The translations under genes were made by a program, and so were the position numbers. This document shows, piece after piece, positions 1 to 8,064 of a stretch of DNA of 64,000 nt (the stretch's first letter is position 1; each line of letters opens with the position of its first letter). The DNA is from Nitrospira sp. (lineage in GTDB: Bacteria > Nitrospirota > Nitrospiria > Nitrospirales > Nitrospiraceae). The DNA lies in contig JAFEBI010000009.1 in assembly GCA_018242725.1 (NCBI GenBank), forward strand, positions 1 through 64,000. Direction: 5' to 3'. The notes beneath the pieces were generated by a model. It was not told where the DNA came from, did not search any database, and worked only from the letters and a program-made list of their open reading frames with translations.

Positions 1-240
1 ACCCATGCTAAACCCGGAAGCGCCAAAAGTTTTAGGCTGTCAATGAGCATTGAGCGTACGGAGAAGAGAACAGAGAGTCAAGACTAGGAGATACTCACGT
101 GTCATGGATGCTCAATGCATGGAACCTTCATGGCAACGTTGATCATAAACCAATGTTCCGGAACTGATAGTGAAACGACTCAAACAATAGACCACAGACC
201 ACCGCGCTGCATCACAGTCTGAATTTTCAAGTCATCTCCT

Positions 241-380
241 AGTCGTGAACAGATGATCCGCGGTATTCTCGCAGATCCAGAGGCGCTCTTGGCTCGTACC
301 CGGGCGATTCGACGCACGCCCAGGGAGTCAAAGTGACGGATCGACTCCTGGGTGAATTGGAGACAGTTGGCCGGTCATGA
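241..380 (+). pseudogene. Decayed VapB-like antitoxin remnant
   Basis: This is the tail of a probable antitoxin that sits directly in front of the decayed VapC-type toxin. One frame (from 241) reads MIRGILADPEALLARTRAI followed by a stop near 334. A second frame, shifted by one base near 330, continues VTDRLLGELETVGRS and ends at the TGA at 378-380, which overlaps the toxin ATG at 377 (ATGA). That four-base overlap is typical of intact TA operons. Upstream, the same frame has a stop at 220-222 and no start with a ribosome binding site was found, so the 5' part is lost or unreadable. The family assignment rests on position and on the general look of the C-terminus, not on a recognised DNA-binding motif. 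Confidence 0.5.
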
Positions 381-753
381 TTGTCTCCGACACGAATCTT
401 CTGGCCTATCTTTATGTCCAAGGGCAATGAACGTAAGAATGCGAAGCTGTTTTCCGACACGACTCTAGATGGGTGGCTCCGCTCTTGTGGCAATCCGAAC
501 TTCAAAATGTCTTACGTGGATTTGTCTGAAAGCACGTATCGTCGCTGGAAGCAGCGGTGGCGATTAAGGATGAAGCGGAACGGTGGTTGATAGGCCATGA
601 GTACAGTCTCATCTCCTTTCAGGTACTGAACCTTGCGGTGCAATCGGCTGTTCGGCCTGTGATTGTGAGTTCGTGGCTTTGACAAATGACCTCCGAGTGC
701 TCGTAGTTACGTCGGATCGGCGGCTTCTTCGAGTCTCCCTTGTACACGAATAA
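377..753 (+). pseudogene. Decayed VapC-type PIN-domain toxin
   Basis: Conceptual translation gives a PIN ribonuclease of about 125 residues, broken by three nonsense codons and one frameshift. The start MIVSDTNLLAYLYVQGQ is followed in the same frame by TGA (428) and TAA (434), then ECEAVFRHD and WVAPLLWQSELQNVLRGFV, TGA (527), and EAAVAIKDEAERWLIGHEY. After a one-base loss near 647 the next frame reads CDCEFVALTNDLRV and TSDRRLLRV before the stop at 751-753. The four acidic PIN positions (D5, the E of WQSE, the D of CDCEF, the D of TSD) can still be traced. Intact relatives are site-specific RNases neutralised by a cognate antitoxin. This copy cannot make the protein, so it is a fossil of a TA module. 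Confidence 0.8.
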
Positions 754-844
754 TACCGTCTCTCCTCATGACAAGCCAATTGAGAAACTCGACGAATTCT
801 TTCGTCGTAACTTCATCTGCGGCAGGAAGTTTGGTGAGCTTTCG

Positions 845-2119
845 TCAGAAGATAGAAGGCTCTGGAACCGGCTCACGGGAATTCGAAGGATTCCACCGTT
901 GGTGGAGCGTGAGCACCAGGGTCATCCCGAGCACACACAGGACGATCACGGTCAATGCGTAGATCGGGAACAATTCCGTGCCGGGGATGCCCGTGGAAAT
1001 TGGAAGAAAGGCCATGACCGCGGTCGCGATACCGCGCGGGAACATGGCAGCGATCACCACACGTTCGCCCAAAGGCCAGGTATCGTTCCAGCGGGCCAGC
1101 CCTTCGGTGACAATCGCTCGAATCAGCACGACGATGGCAAACAAGCCCAAACTCATCAACGTAATTTCAACAGTCAAGGACGAAAAGTCCAGAATCAGGC
1201 CTAGCAGCACATAGAAGAAGGTTCGCACCAGAAACGATAACTCTTCGTGCATCCGTTTCATGAATTCGCCCAAGACGAATTGGGCTTGATCCAACTCGTA
1301 TCCGATAAGGGCGCGAATCGGCTTGGCCAACCGAACAACGAGAAACTCCATATTGCTCAGGACAAGACCGAACAAAAGAATGGTAATTGCCCCATTCGCG
1401 CCGATTAATTCCGCAACATAATACAGCACCAGGATGGCGGCCATCGTGAGCATATAGGACAGCGCCTGTCCACCGAGCCAGGCCAGAAGTCGTGCCCACA
1501 GCGCTCCTGCCAGCAGGGCGAGCATGATCGCATCCCAAAAGGCATGAAAGATCTCACGAATGAAATGCCCGCCACCAACCGAGTCTTTCATCGACCCCAT
1601 CAGCGCCAATGCAAGGACCACGACAAAGACCTCTGAGATGGCCGAATCGAGACTCAACAATACCTTGGTCGAATCACGGAGTGAAACCATATGTGACGTC
1701 ACAGGGATAATGATGGCGGCAGCCGTTCCTCCTAAGATAGTACCGAGGAGTAGTCCATGCAGCCACGACTCTTGAGTCACCCAGACGTAGAATCCCATGA
1801 TTGAGAGGATCGTCAAGCCGAACACCATCACCGAATACAACAGCGCCATCGGTGTCTCGTTGAGAACCTTCATGATGTGAAGATTGATCCCGCCGTCAAA
1901 AAGAATGATCAGAAGAGCAAGCGTGCCGAAATACGGAGCCAGTTTCATAACGGCGGTGGGTTCGGCGACGTGAAAAACAGGCCCCAACAGGATTCCAAAT
2001 CCCATCAGAAACAGCACGCTTGGAACGCCAGTTCGTCTGAAGACTAACTCTCCCGCCAGACCGACCAGGATGACCAACCCCGTCAAGCCCAACACCACTT
2101 CGACGCTTAACAAATCCAT
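845..2119 (-). CDS. Cation/proton antiporter (CPA family)
   Basis: This is a 424-residue, almost wholly hydrophobic protein with about 11-12 predicted membrane spans, expected to exchange Na+ or K+ for protons across the inner membrane. Family-like features are the first helices with RRTGVPSVLFLMGFGILLGP, the glycine/alanine-rich stretch GGTAAAIIIP, and an acidic helix segment DSAISEVF where CPA transporters carry their ion-binding carboxylates. An upstream in-frame ATG at 2173 would add 18 polar residues. I prefer the ATG at 2119, where hydrophobicity begins and an AAAGAG lies upstream. No regulatory RCK/TrkA domain follows; the protein ends about 25 residues after the last helix. The gene stands alone between a TA fossil and glgX. 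Ion specificity cannot be read from the sequence. Confidence 0.8.
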   Translation of the reverse strand: MDLLSVEVVLGLTGLVILVGLAGELVFRRTGVPSVLFLMGFGILLGPVFHVAEPTAVMKLAPYFGTLALLIILFDGGINLHIMKVLNETPMALLYSVMVFGLTILSIMGFYVWVTQESWLHGLLLGTILGGTAAAIIIPVTSHMVSLRDSTKVLLSLDSAISEVFVVVLALALMGSMKDSVGGGHFIREIFHAFWDAIMLALLAGALWARLLAWLGGQALSYMLTMAAILVLYYVAELIGANGAITILLFGLVLSNMEFLVVRLAKPIRALIGYELDQAQFVLGEFMKRMHEELSFLVRTFFYVLLGLILDFSSLTVEITLMSLGLFAIVVLIRAIVTEGLARWNDTWPLGERVVIAAMFPRGIATAVMAFLPISTGIPGTELFPIYALTVIVLCVLGMTLVLTLHQRWNPSNSREPVPEPSIF

Positions 2120-2683
2120 GTAAATACTCTTTGCGGAACGGTCACAGCATGCGATTGCATCAGCATTATGCATCCCCTTCTTTCTTTAGGCAAATAATCA
2201 CGGGCGATGAGACGGTCCCTGCCGCAACCGGCTTGTCCCTATCATGGCAATGGGCATCGTGAAGAACAGAGTGTAAATACTTAATTCTTGGATGCGGGCG
2301 AGGAAAGGCTTGAGCGATTGCGCAAACGCAACACGTTCGCCGCCATCTCTCTTGGAGGAGTGCTCGCACGCTGCCGTAGTGCCATTTCCTGGCTGGCGGC
2401 GGCTCTCGTCTTGGCCAAGCCCTCGCAGTCGGACCCAGGCGCGCCGGTTCGATTCCACGGTAAATCCTTGTTCGTGATCTAGACCAGACCGGCCGATCTC
2501 GATGCATCTTTCCGGGCGGACGCCACTGAGAAGCGGTTAGACAGATTAGCGAGGATACTGACCTCGCTGCTTCAATGACCGGGCTTCATTGATGACACGC
2601 CCTCGTGGCGGTTTCAGCACCGTGAGCAATTCTACACATGTTTGACCCGACGATCGAGCAGCGGGTTGAGTCATCGGGAGTGC
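2120..2683. other. Intergenic stretch between antiporter and glgX
   Basis: These 564 bases lie upstream of the antiporter and downstream of glgX, both on the minus strand. Open frames of 60-113 codons exist on both strands, but they are rich in Arg, Pro and Cys, lack ribosome binding sites and resemble no family I know. A T-loop-like string (GGTTCGATTCC near 2447) has no matching stems, so it is not a tRNA. The antiporter promoter should be here, but no convincing -35/-10 pair was found. Confidence 0.4.
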
Positions 2684-4855
2684 CTAAGAGGTCTGGACGT
2701 GTGACGGAATGATGGGCGCCTGGTATTTCTCATCAAGACGCAGCACGACGATCGAGCGGGCCTCCAGGTGGTATTGCTCTCCCCCCTTGAGGGCGTTAAC
2801 CTGCTGTTCGTTCCCCTCCGAGCACGCGGTATCGAGCACCGGGTGCCAACGGATTCCGCGCTTGTGAGCCGGCAAGGTAAAAGCCAGCGGAGTGTGATGG
2901 GCATTGAGGAGCACCAGCAGGGTGTCGTCGACGATCGGCCGTCCTTTTTGATCTGTCTCGGCAATGGCGTCACCGGCAAGCCGAAGTCCGAGCGACTTCG
3001 CGTAACCGGCGCTCCAGTCTTCATCGGTCATCTCTTTGCCGTCTGGCCGAAACCATGAGAGGTCTTTGACTTCCGATCCCCTGATGTAGCGTCCCTGAAA
3101 AAAACGGCGGCGGCGCAGGACCGGATGCCTTTTGCGCAGGGCGATGAGGGCTCTGACGAAAACGAGTAAACTGTGCTGCCTATGATCGAGGTTCCAGTCG
3201 AACCAACCGATCTCGTTATCCTGGCAGTAGGCATTGTTGTTCCCTGACTGTGTTCGCCCGATCTCATCGCCACCGCACAGCATCGGGACCCCCTGCGAAA
3301 GAAACAGCAGCGTAAGGAAATTTCGTTTCTGACGCTCTCGCAACTCGAGAATCGTGGGATCGTTGCTTGAACCTTCGGCACCGCAGTTCCAGCTGTCATT
3401 GTCGTTGGTGCCGTCTTGGTTGTTCTCACCGTTGGCTTCGTTGTGCTTACCGTTGTACGAGACGAGGTCGTGGAGCGTGAATCCATCGTGCGCGGTAACG
3501 AAGTTGACGCTGGCAAAGGGCCGTCGCCCGCTCGTGCTATAGAGATCGCTGCTACCGGTCAGGCGATAGGCGAGTTCCGCCATCTGGCCGCCGTCTCCTT
3601 TGACGTATCGCCGAATCGTGTCTCGATACTTACCGTTCCACTCGGCCCAGCCCACGGGAAAATTGCCGACCTGATAGCCGCCTTCGCCGACGTCCCACGG
3701 TTCGGCAATGAGTTTGACTTGTGAGAGAATCGGATCCTGATGGAGGATGTCGAAGAAGGCACTCAGCCGGTCGACGGCATGTAGTTCTCTGGCGAGGGTG
3801 GAGGCCAGGTCAAATCGAAAGCCGTCCACATGCATTTCCGTGACCCAATACCGCAAGCTGTCCATGATGAGTTGGAGCGTTCGGGGATGGGTCACATTCA
3901 GTGTGTTGCCGCAGCCTGTATAGTCCATGTAATACCGCTTGTCGTTGTCCACCAAGCGATAATAGGCGGCATTATCGATCCCTCTGAACGAGAGGGTCGG
4001 GCCGAGCTGGTTGCCCTCGGCCGTATGATTGTAGACAACATCGAGAATGACCTCGATGCCTGCGCTATGTAGAGTTTTCACCATGGTCTTAAACTCCCGG
4101 ACATGTCGACCGCGCACCGGTGACACGGCGTATCGTATATCGGGAGCTAAGAAGCCGATCGTATTGTAGCCCCAGTAGTTGGTCAGGCCGCGATCGGCCA
4201 GATATTTGTCCCGCACAAAGTGATGGACCGGCAACAACTCAACCGCCGTGACGCCCAGCTCCAGCAAATGGTCGATGACTGCGGGGGTGGTCAGGCCGGA
4301 ATACGTGCCTCGCATATGATCGGGCACTTCCGGGTGGCGCGCCGTGAATCCCTTGACGTGGACCTCATAAATAACCGTTCGGTCCCATGGAGTGTTCAGT
4401 TGACGGTCTCCTCCCCAGGTGAAGGCTTGATCGACGACCACGCATTTCGGCACGTTGGGCGCATTATCACGTGGATCAAGGGAGAGATCCGCTTTTTGGT
4501 CGCCGATCCGGTAGCCGAACATGGCCTCCGACCAATCGACCGTTCCTGCAATCGATTTGGCATACGGATCGATGAGAAGTTTGTGGTGATTAAAGCGATG
4601 GCCATCGTTCGGCGCATAAGGGCCGTGCACCCGATACCCATAGTGTTGCCCTGGCCAGAGCCCGGGGATATAGGTATGCCAGACTTGATCGGTGCGTTCT
4701 TCCACGCGGATGCGGTGGGATTCTTTCGGGAAGTCCGGGCCGTCAAACAAGCACAGCTCAACCGACGTGGCGTGTTCTGAAAAAAGGGCGAAGTTCACGC
4801 CTTCGCCATCCCACGTCGCACCGAGTGGATATGGTTTTCCAGGCCAAATTCTCAT
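2684..4855 (-). CDS. glgX: Glycogen debranching enzyme GlgX
   Basis: This 723-residue GH13 (subfamily 11) isoamylase-type enzyme hydrolyses alpha-1,6 branches of glycogen or limit dextrins and releases malto-oligosaccharides, the feedstock of TreY/TreZ. An N-terminal CBM48-like sandwich ([19 protein letters not shown]) precedes the (beta/alpha)8 barrel. The catalytic regions are visible: [19 protein letters not shown] with the nucleophile Asp, LIAEPWDVG with the acid/base Glu, and [12 protein letters not shown] with the stabilising Asp. Length fits the family (650-750). Three starts are possible (GTG 4870, ATG 4858, ATG 4855); only the last has GGAG at proper spacing. It is divergent from treZ, and a 17-base palindrome lies in the leader between them. 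No defect was seen. Confidence 0.96.
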   Translation of the reverse strand: MRIWPGKPYPLGATWDGEGVNFALFSEHATSVELCLFDGPDFPKESHRIRVEERTDQVWHTYIPGLWPGQHYGYRVHGPYAPNDGHRFNHHKLLIDPYAKSIAGTVDWSEAMFGYRIGDQKADLSLDPRDNAPNVPKCVVVDQAFTWGGDRQLNTPWDRTVIYEVHVKGFTARHPEVPDHMRGTYSGLTTPAVIDHLLELGVTAVELLPVHHFVRDKYLADRGLTNYWGYNTIGFLAPDIRYAVSPVRGRHVREFKTMVKTLHSAGIEVILDVVYNHTAEGNQLGPTLSFRGIDNAAYYRLVDNDKRYYMDYTGCGNTLNVTHPRTLQLIMDSLRYWVTEMHVDGFRFDLASTLARELHAVDRLSAFFDILHQDPILSQVKLIAEPWDVGEGGYQVGNFPVGWAEWNGKYRDTIRRYVKGDGGQMAELAYRLTGSSDLYSTSGRRPFASVNFVTAHDGFTLHDLVSYNGKHNEANGENNQDGTNDNDSWNCGAEGSSNDPTILELRERQKRNFLTLLFLSQGVPMLCGGDEIGRTQSGNNNAYCQDNEIGWFDWNLDHRQHSLLVFVRALIALRKRHPVLRRRRFFQGRYIRGSEVKDLSWFRPDGKEMTDEDWSAGYAKSLGLRLAGDAIAETDQKGRPIVDDTLLVLLNAHHTPLAFTLPAHKRGIRWHPVLDTACSEGNEQQVNALKGGEQYHLEARSIVVLRLDEKYQAPIIPSHVQTS

Positions 4856-4871
4856 CATGGCTCCGATCACG

Positions 4872-4888
4872 GGAGAATTCGATTCTCC
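4872..4888. promoter_or_regulatory. Perfect palindrome in glgX-treZ divergent region
   Basis: GGAGAATTCGATTCTCC has perfect 7-base arms around a 3-base centre. It sits 17 bases upstream of the chosen glgX start, in the 144-base region shared with the divergent treZ. Position and symmetry suit an operator for a dimeric regulator, or a leader hairpin in the glgX mRNA. Which protein binds is unknown; a TetR-type regulator is encoded at 16435 in the same cluster. Confidence 0.4.
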
Positions 4889-4999
4889 TATCTATAACGG
4901 CAGAGACAGTCCTATGCAAGAGCATCGTTTGTCGTTCGACATACTTGGTTAAGACGTTGGACTCCTGCAGAATACATAAAAACAGGAGGCGAGATTGAG

Positions 5000-6883
5000 A
5001 TGCATGCCAACGCGAAAACGGAATGGTCGCTCGACCTTGGAGCTACTCCACAGACTGATGACGTCGTGCGGTTTCGTGTGTGGGCTCCGTACGCGAAAAC
5101 CGTGGCGGTGCGATTGCTCGGCGAAGAACGGCATCCAGTTCCGTTGCGGTCTGATAGGTATGGATACTTTGAAGCCCTCATTCGGCACGTTCCTCCGCTG
5201 ACTCGCTACCAATACCTGTTGGATGGATCGCTGGAACGGCCAGACCCTGCCTCACGTTTTCAACCTGAAGGAGTCCACGGCCCATCTGCTGTGGTTCATC
5301 CCCATGACTTTCGGTGGATAGATCAGTCCTGGGGCGGCCTGCCTCTGAAGGACTTCATCATCTATGAACTCCATGTCGGCACCTTCACAAACGACGGCAT
5401 CTTTGAGGCGGTGATTCCTCACCTGCGCTATTTGAAAGAGACCGTCGGGATCACGGCGATCGAACTGATGCCGGTGGCCCAGTTTCCAGGTCGTCGCAAT
5501 TGGGGGTACGACGGCGCGCATCCGTTCGCTGTTCAGGCAAGCTATGGAGGCCCGGATGGATTGAAGCGATTGGTGAACGCCTGCCATATGATGGGGCTCG
5601 CCGTCATCCTCGACGTGGTCTATAACCATCTCGGCCCTGAAGGCAATTCTCTCGGTGACTTCGGCCCCTATTTCACCGATCGCTATAGAACCCCCTGGGG
5701 CTCTGCGGTCAACTACGATGGACCGGACAGCGATGCAGTTCGGCACTATGTCATCAGCAATGCCTTGTATTGGCTGACGGAGTATCATATCGATGCGCTC
5801 CGACTGGATGCGATCCACGGCATCTTTGATTTCGGCGCCTGTCATATCCTGAAAGAGTTGACCCTTGCCGTTCATCAACAGGCGGGGCGTTTGGGCCGAC
5901 AGGTCTTCGTGATTGCGGAAAGCGACTTGAATGATGTGCGGATCATTGATCCGCCGACGTACGGCGGATACGGCCTCGATGGGCAATGGAACGATGATTT
6001 CCATCACGCTTTGCGCGTCGCGCTCACCGGAGAACGGAAGGGGTACTACCAGGATTTTCATGGCCTGAAAGACCTCGGGACAGCCATGCGCGAAGGATTT
6101 GTGTACAGCGGGCAGCACTCGACCTATCGGCGGCGCCGGCACGGCAATTCCTCGGAATATTGTCGCCCCTCGCGGTTCGTCGTGTTCTCGCAGAATCATG
6201 ACCAGATCGGGAACCGCGCCGTTGGAGATCGACTAAGCACGCAACTTCCGTTTGACGCGCTGAAGGTTGCGCACGCGGCGGTCCTCCTCTCTCCGAATAT
6301 TCCACTTCTCTTCATGGGAGAGGAGTACGGTGAAACGGCACCGTTTCAATATTTCATCGAGCATGGAGATCCGGAGCTGGTCAAAGCCGTTCAGCAGGGA
6401 CGGCAAAGAGAATTTGCACACTTCGGCTGGAAGCCGGAGGACATTCCCGATCCGCAAGACCCTGCGACATTTGAGCGCTCCCGGTTGCATCATACAGATC
6501 ATGATGATCATCAAACAGCGCTGCTCCGTTGGACCAGCGCGTTGATTCAATTGAGGAAAACCATTCCAGTCTTTGCCGCCGGGAACACGGAGTTCCTGCA
6601 TCATTCAGCGTGGGCGTTAGAAAAGGAAGAAATCTTGGTGCTGCATCGGTGGTCTACCACGGGAGAGCAGGCGTTGATTCTCCTGGGATTCACGAAAACC
6701 CCTGTGACCTGTCCGCTCAACGCCCCAGTGGGGATGTGGCAACAGCGGTTGAATTCGGGAGCCGAGGAGTTCGGTGGGAGCGGAGTCGATGGGCTTCCAC
6801 AGCAATTGGTGATTCCGGTCCAGGGAACGTCCGTGACGTTCCCTGCATACACGGTAGCAGTCTATGTCTTGTTGGAGCAGTGA
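5000..6883 (+). CDS. treZ: Malto-oligosyltrehalose trehalohydrolase TreZ
   Basis: This 627-residue GH13 (subfamily 10) enzyme cleaves trehalose from maltooligosyl trehalose, the product of TreY, in the cytoplasm. The N-terminal domain (FRVWAPYAKTVAVRL) is the usual CBM48-like fold. The barrel shows DVVYNHLGPEGN, a nucleophile in ALRLDAIHGIFDFG, the acid/base Glu in VIAESDLND and the third carboxylate in SQNHDQIGNR. AHFGW and the C-terminal beta domain are also as in TreZ. An AGGAGG lies 12 bases upstream of the ATG. Its partner treY lies 10.5 kb away at 17343, not adjacent, although both are on the plus strand. It is followed after 29 bases by the MscS channel gene, so the two are probably cotranscribed. 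Confidence 0.95.
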   Translation: MHANAKTEWSLDLGATPQTDDVVRFRVWAPYAKTVAVRLLGEERHPVPLRSDRYGYFEALIRHVPPLTRYQYLLDGSLERPDPASRFQPEGVHGPSAVVHPHDFRWIDQSWGGLPLKDFIIYELHVGTFTNDGIFEAVIPHLRYLKETVGITAIELMPVAQFPGRRNWGYDGAHPFAVQASYGGPDGLKRLVNACHMMGLAVILDVVYNHLGPEGNSLGDFGPYFTDRYRTPWGSAVNYDGPDSDAVRHYVISNALYWLTEYHIDALRLDAIHGIFDFGACHILKELTLAVHQQAGRLGRQVFVIAESDLNDVRIIDPPTYGGYGLDGQWNDDFHHALRVALTGERKGYYQDFHGLKDLGTAMREGFVYSGQHSTYRRRRHGNSSEYCRPSRFVVFSQNHDQIGNRAVGDRLSTQLPFDALKVAHAAVLLSPNIPLLFMGEEYGETAPFQYFIEHGDPELVKAVQQGRQREFAHFGWKPEDIPDPQDPATFERSRLHHTDHDDHQTALLRWTSALIQLRKTIPVFAAGNTEFLHHSAWALEKEEILVLHRWSTTGEQALILLGFTKTPVTCPLNAPVGMWQQRLNSGAEEFGGSGVDGLPQQLVIPVQGTSVTFPAYTVAVYVLLEQ

Positions 6884-6912
6884 TCTCCATAAGCGGAGCA
6901 AGGAGGGATGTG

Positions 6913-7827
6913 ATGCCTGTCTCGTATGTTACGCGGTTGTTTGATCGGTCCTTCGATTGGCTGTTGACCTCAGGCGTCCGCATCATTCTCATCGCGGCGG
7001 CCATGAGTGTGGCGTTCACCCTCTTCAATCGCGGAATGGGAAAGCTCCGTAGGTTGTACGAAGGCGCATTGCCAAGTCCGGCAGAGATCCAGCGCGCCAG
7101 CACATTGACCCAGATTGTTCGAGATGTCGTACGCGTTGTGATCTTCTTTGTGGGGGGCATGATGATCCTGTCGGAGGTGGGGATCGATTTGAAACCCGTG
7201 TTGGCTGCTGCGGGGCTGGGGGGATTGGCCGTCGGATTCGGTGCACAAAGCCTTGTGAAGGATGTGATTTCCGGATTCTTTATTCTGTTGGAGAACTCCA
7301 TTCGTGTCGGAGATGTTGTTGAAGTGGCCGGAGTGTCCGGCCTGGTCGAACAAGTCGATCTTCGGTCCATCCGACTGAGGGACTTAGCCGGCAATGTTCA
7401 TGTCGTGCCCAACGGAGTAATCGACAAGGTCAAGAACATGACAAAGGATTACTCCTACTATGTCTTCGACGTCGGCGTCGCCTACCGGGAAAATATCGAT
7501 GAAGTCATGGCCCTCCTGCAATCCATCGCTCATGAATTGCAAACCGATTCGGCATTTAAGAGCGATATCCTGGAACCGTTGGAGATGCTCGGGGTGGATC
7601 AGCTCGCTGATTCTGCTGTCGTGATCAAATGCCGAATCAAGACGCAGCCCATCAAGCAATGGCGGATCGGGCGTGAGATGAATCGACGCATCAAGAAAAC
7701 ATTCGACGCCGAAGGGATTGAAATCCCGTTTCCACATCACACGATCTACTGGGGTGAGCCAAAGCAGGGAACACCGCCTCCATTGTATGTAGCTCGGTCG
7801 CAGCAGGCACACACGGTGTCGAATTGA
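6913..7827 (+). CDS. MscS-family mechanosensitive channel
   Basis: This 304-residue small-conductance mechanosensitive channel should open under hypo-osmotic shock and release solutes through the inner membrane. Two hydrophobic spans (about residues 17-35 and 65-90) precede the pore helix, whose Gly/Ala pattern AAAGLGGLAVGFGAQSLVKD is the MscS TM3 signature. The cytoplasmic beta domain follows (VGDVVEVAGVSGLVEQVDLR, VPNG). The open frame extends upstream into treZ, but the ATG at 6913 has a perfect AGGAGG six bases before it. Placed 29 bases after treZ, it couples trehalose release to an osmotic safety valve in expression. There is no extra N-terminal periplasmic domain, so it is a short, MscS-like form. 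Confidence 0.92.
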   Translation: MPVSYVTRLFDRSFDWLLTSGVRIILIAAAMSVAFTLFNRGMGKLRRLYEGALPSPAEIQRASTLTQIVRDVVRVVIFFVGGMMILSEVGIDLKPVLAAAGLGGLAVGFGAQSLVKDVISGFFILLENSIRVGDVVEVAGVSGLVEQVDLRSIRLRDLAGNVHVVPNGVIDKVKNMTKDYSYYVFDVGVAYRENIDEVMALLQSIAHELQTDSAFKSDILEPLEMLGVDQLADSAVVIKCRIKTQPIKQWRIGREMNRRIKKTFDAEGIEIPFPHHTIYWGEPKQGTPPPLYVARSQQAHTVSN

Positions 7828-8064
7828 TGACAGGACACGTGGTTCGTATCGTGAAGACAGGCGAGGGGAGTGGACAAACAATTGGCAGTAGCGTGGCCGA
7901 TTGTCAGAAGAAGTCCAGAAACCCGTCTTCGCCGGACGAACAGGAGTCGAGTCTATCGGAAGAAATGCGGACAGTTGATCATGCCCTGCATGAGCATCCG
8001 TACCTCTCACCGTCTGACAGAACGCCTCCGGTGCCGAGCCGGGACGGCGAAGGTCAGAACGGCA

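Noticed and set aside
47..118. Inverted 9-base repeat GCATTGAGC/GCTCAATGC near the left edge
   Set aside because: The arms are about 54 bases apart and short; no mobile-element gene or target duplication is nearby.
2436..2470. Possible tRNA fragment with GGTTCGATTCC
   Set aside because: The T-loop string has no pairing T stem, and no anticodon arm or acceptor stem surrounds it.
2166..2507. Minus-strand open frame of 113 codons upstream of the antiporter
   Set aside because: Arg/Pro/Cys-rich composition, no ribosome binding site, no recognisable domain.
5252..6199. Open frame of 315 codons opposite treZ
   Set aside because: Antisense shadow; TreZ is certain.
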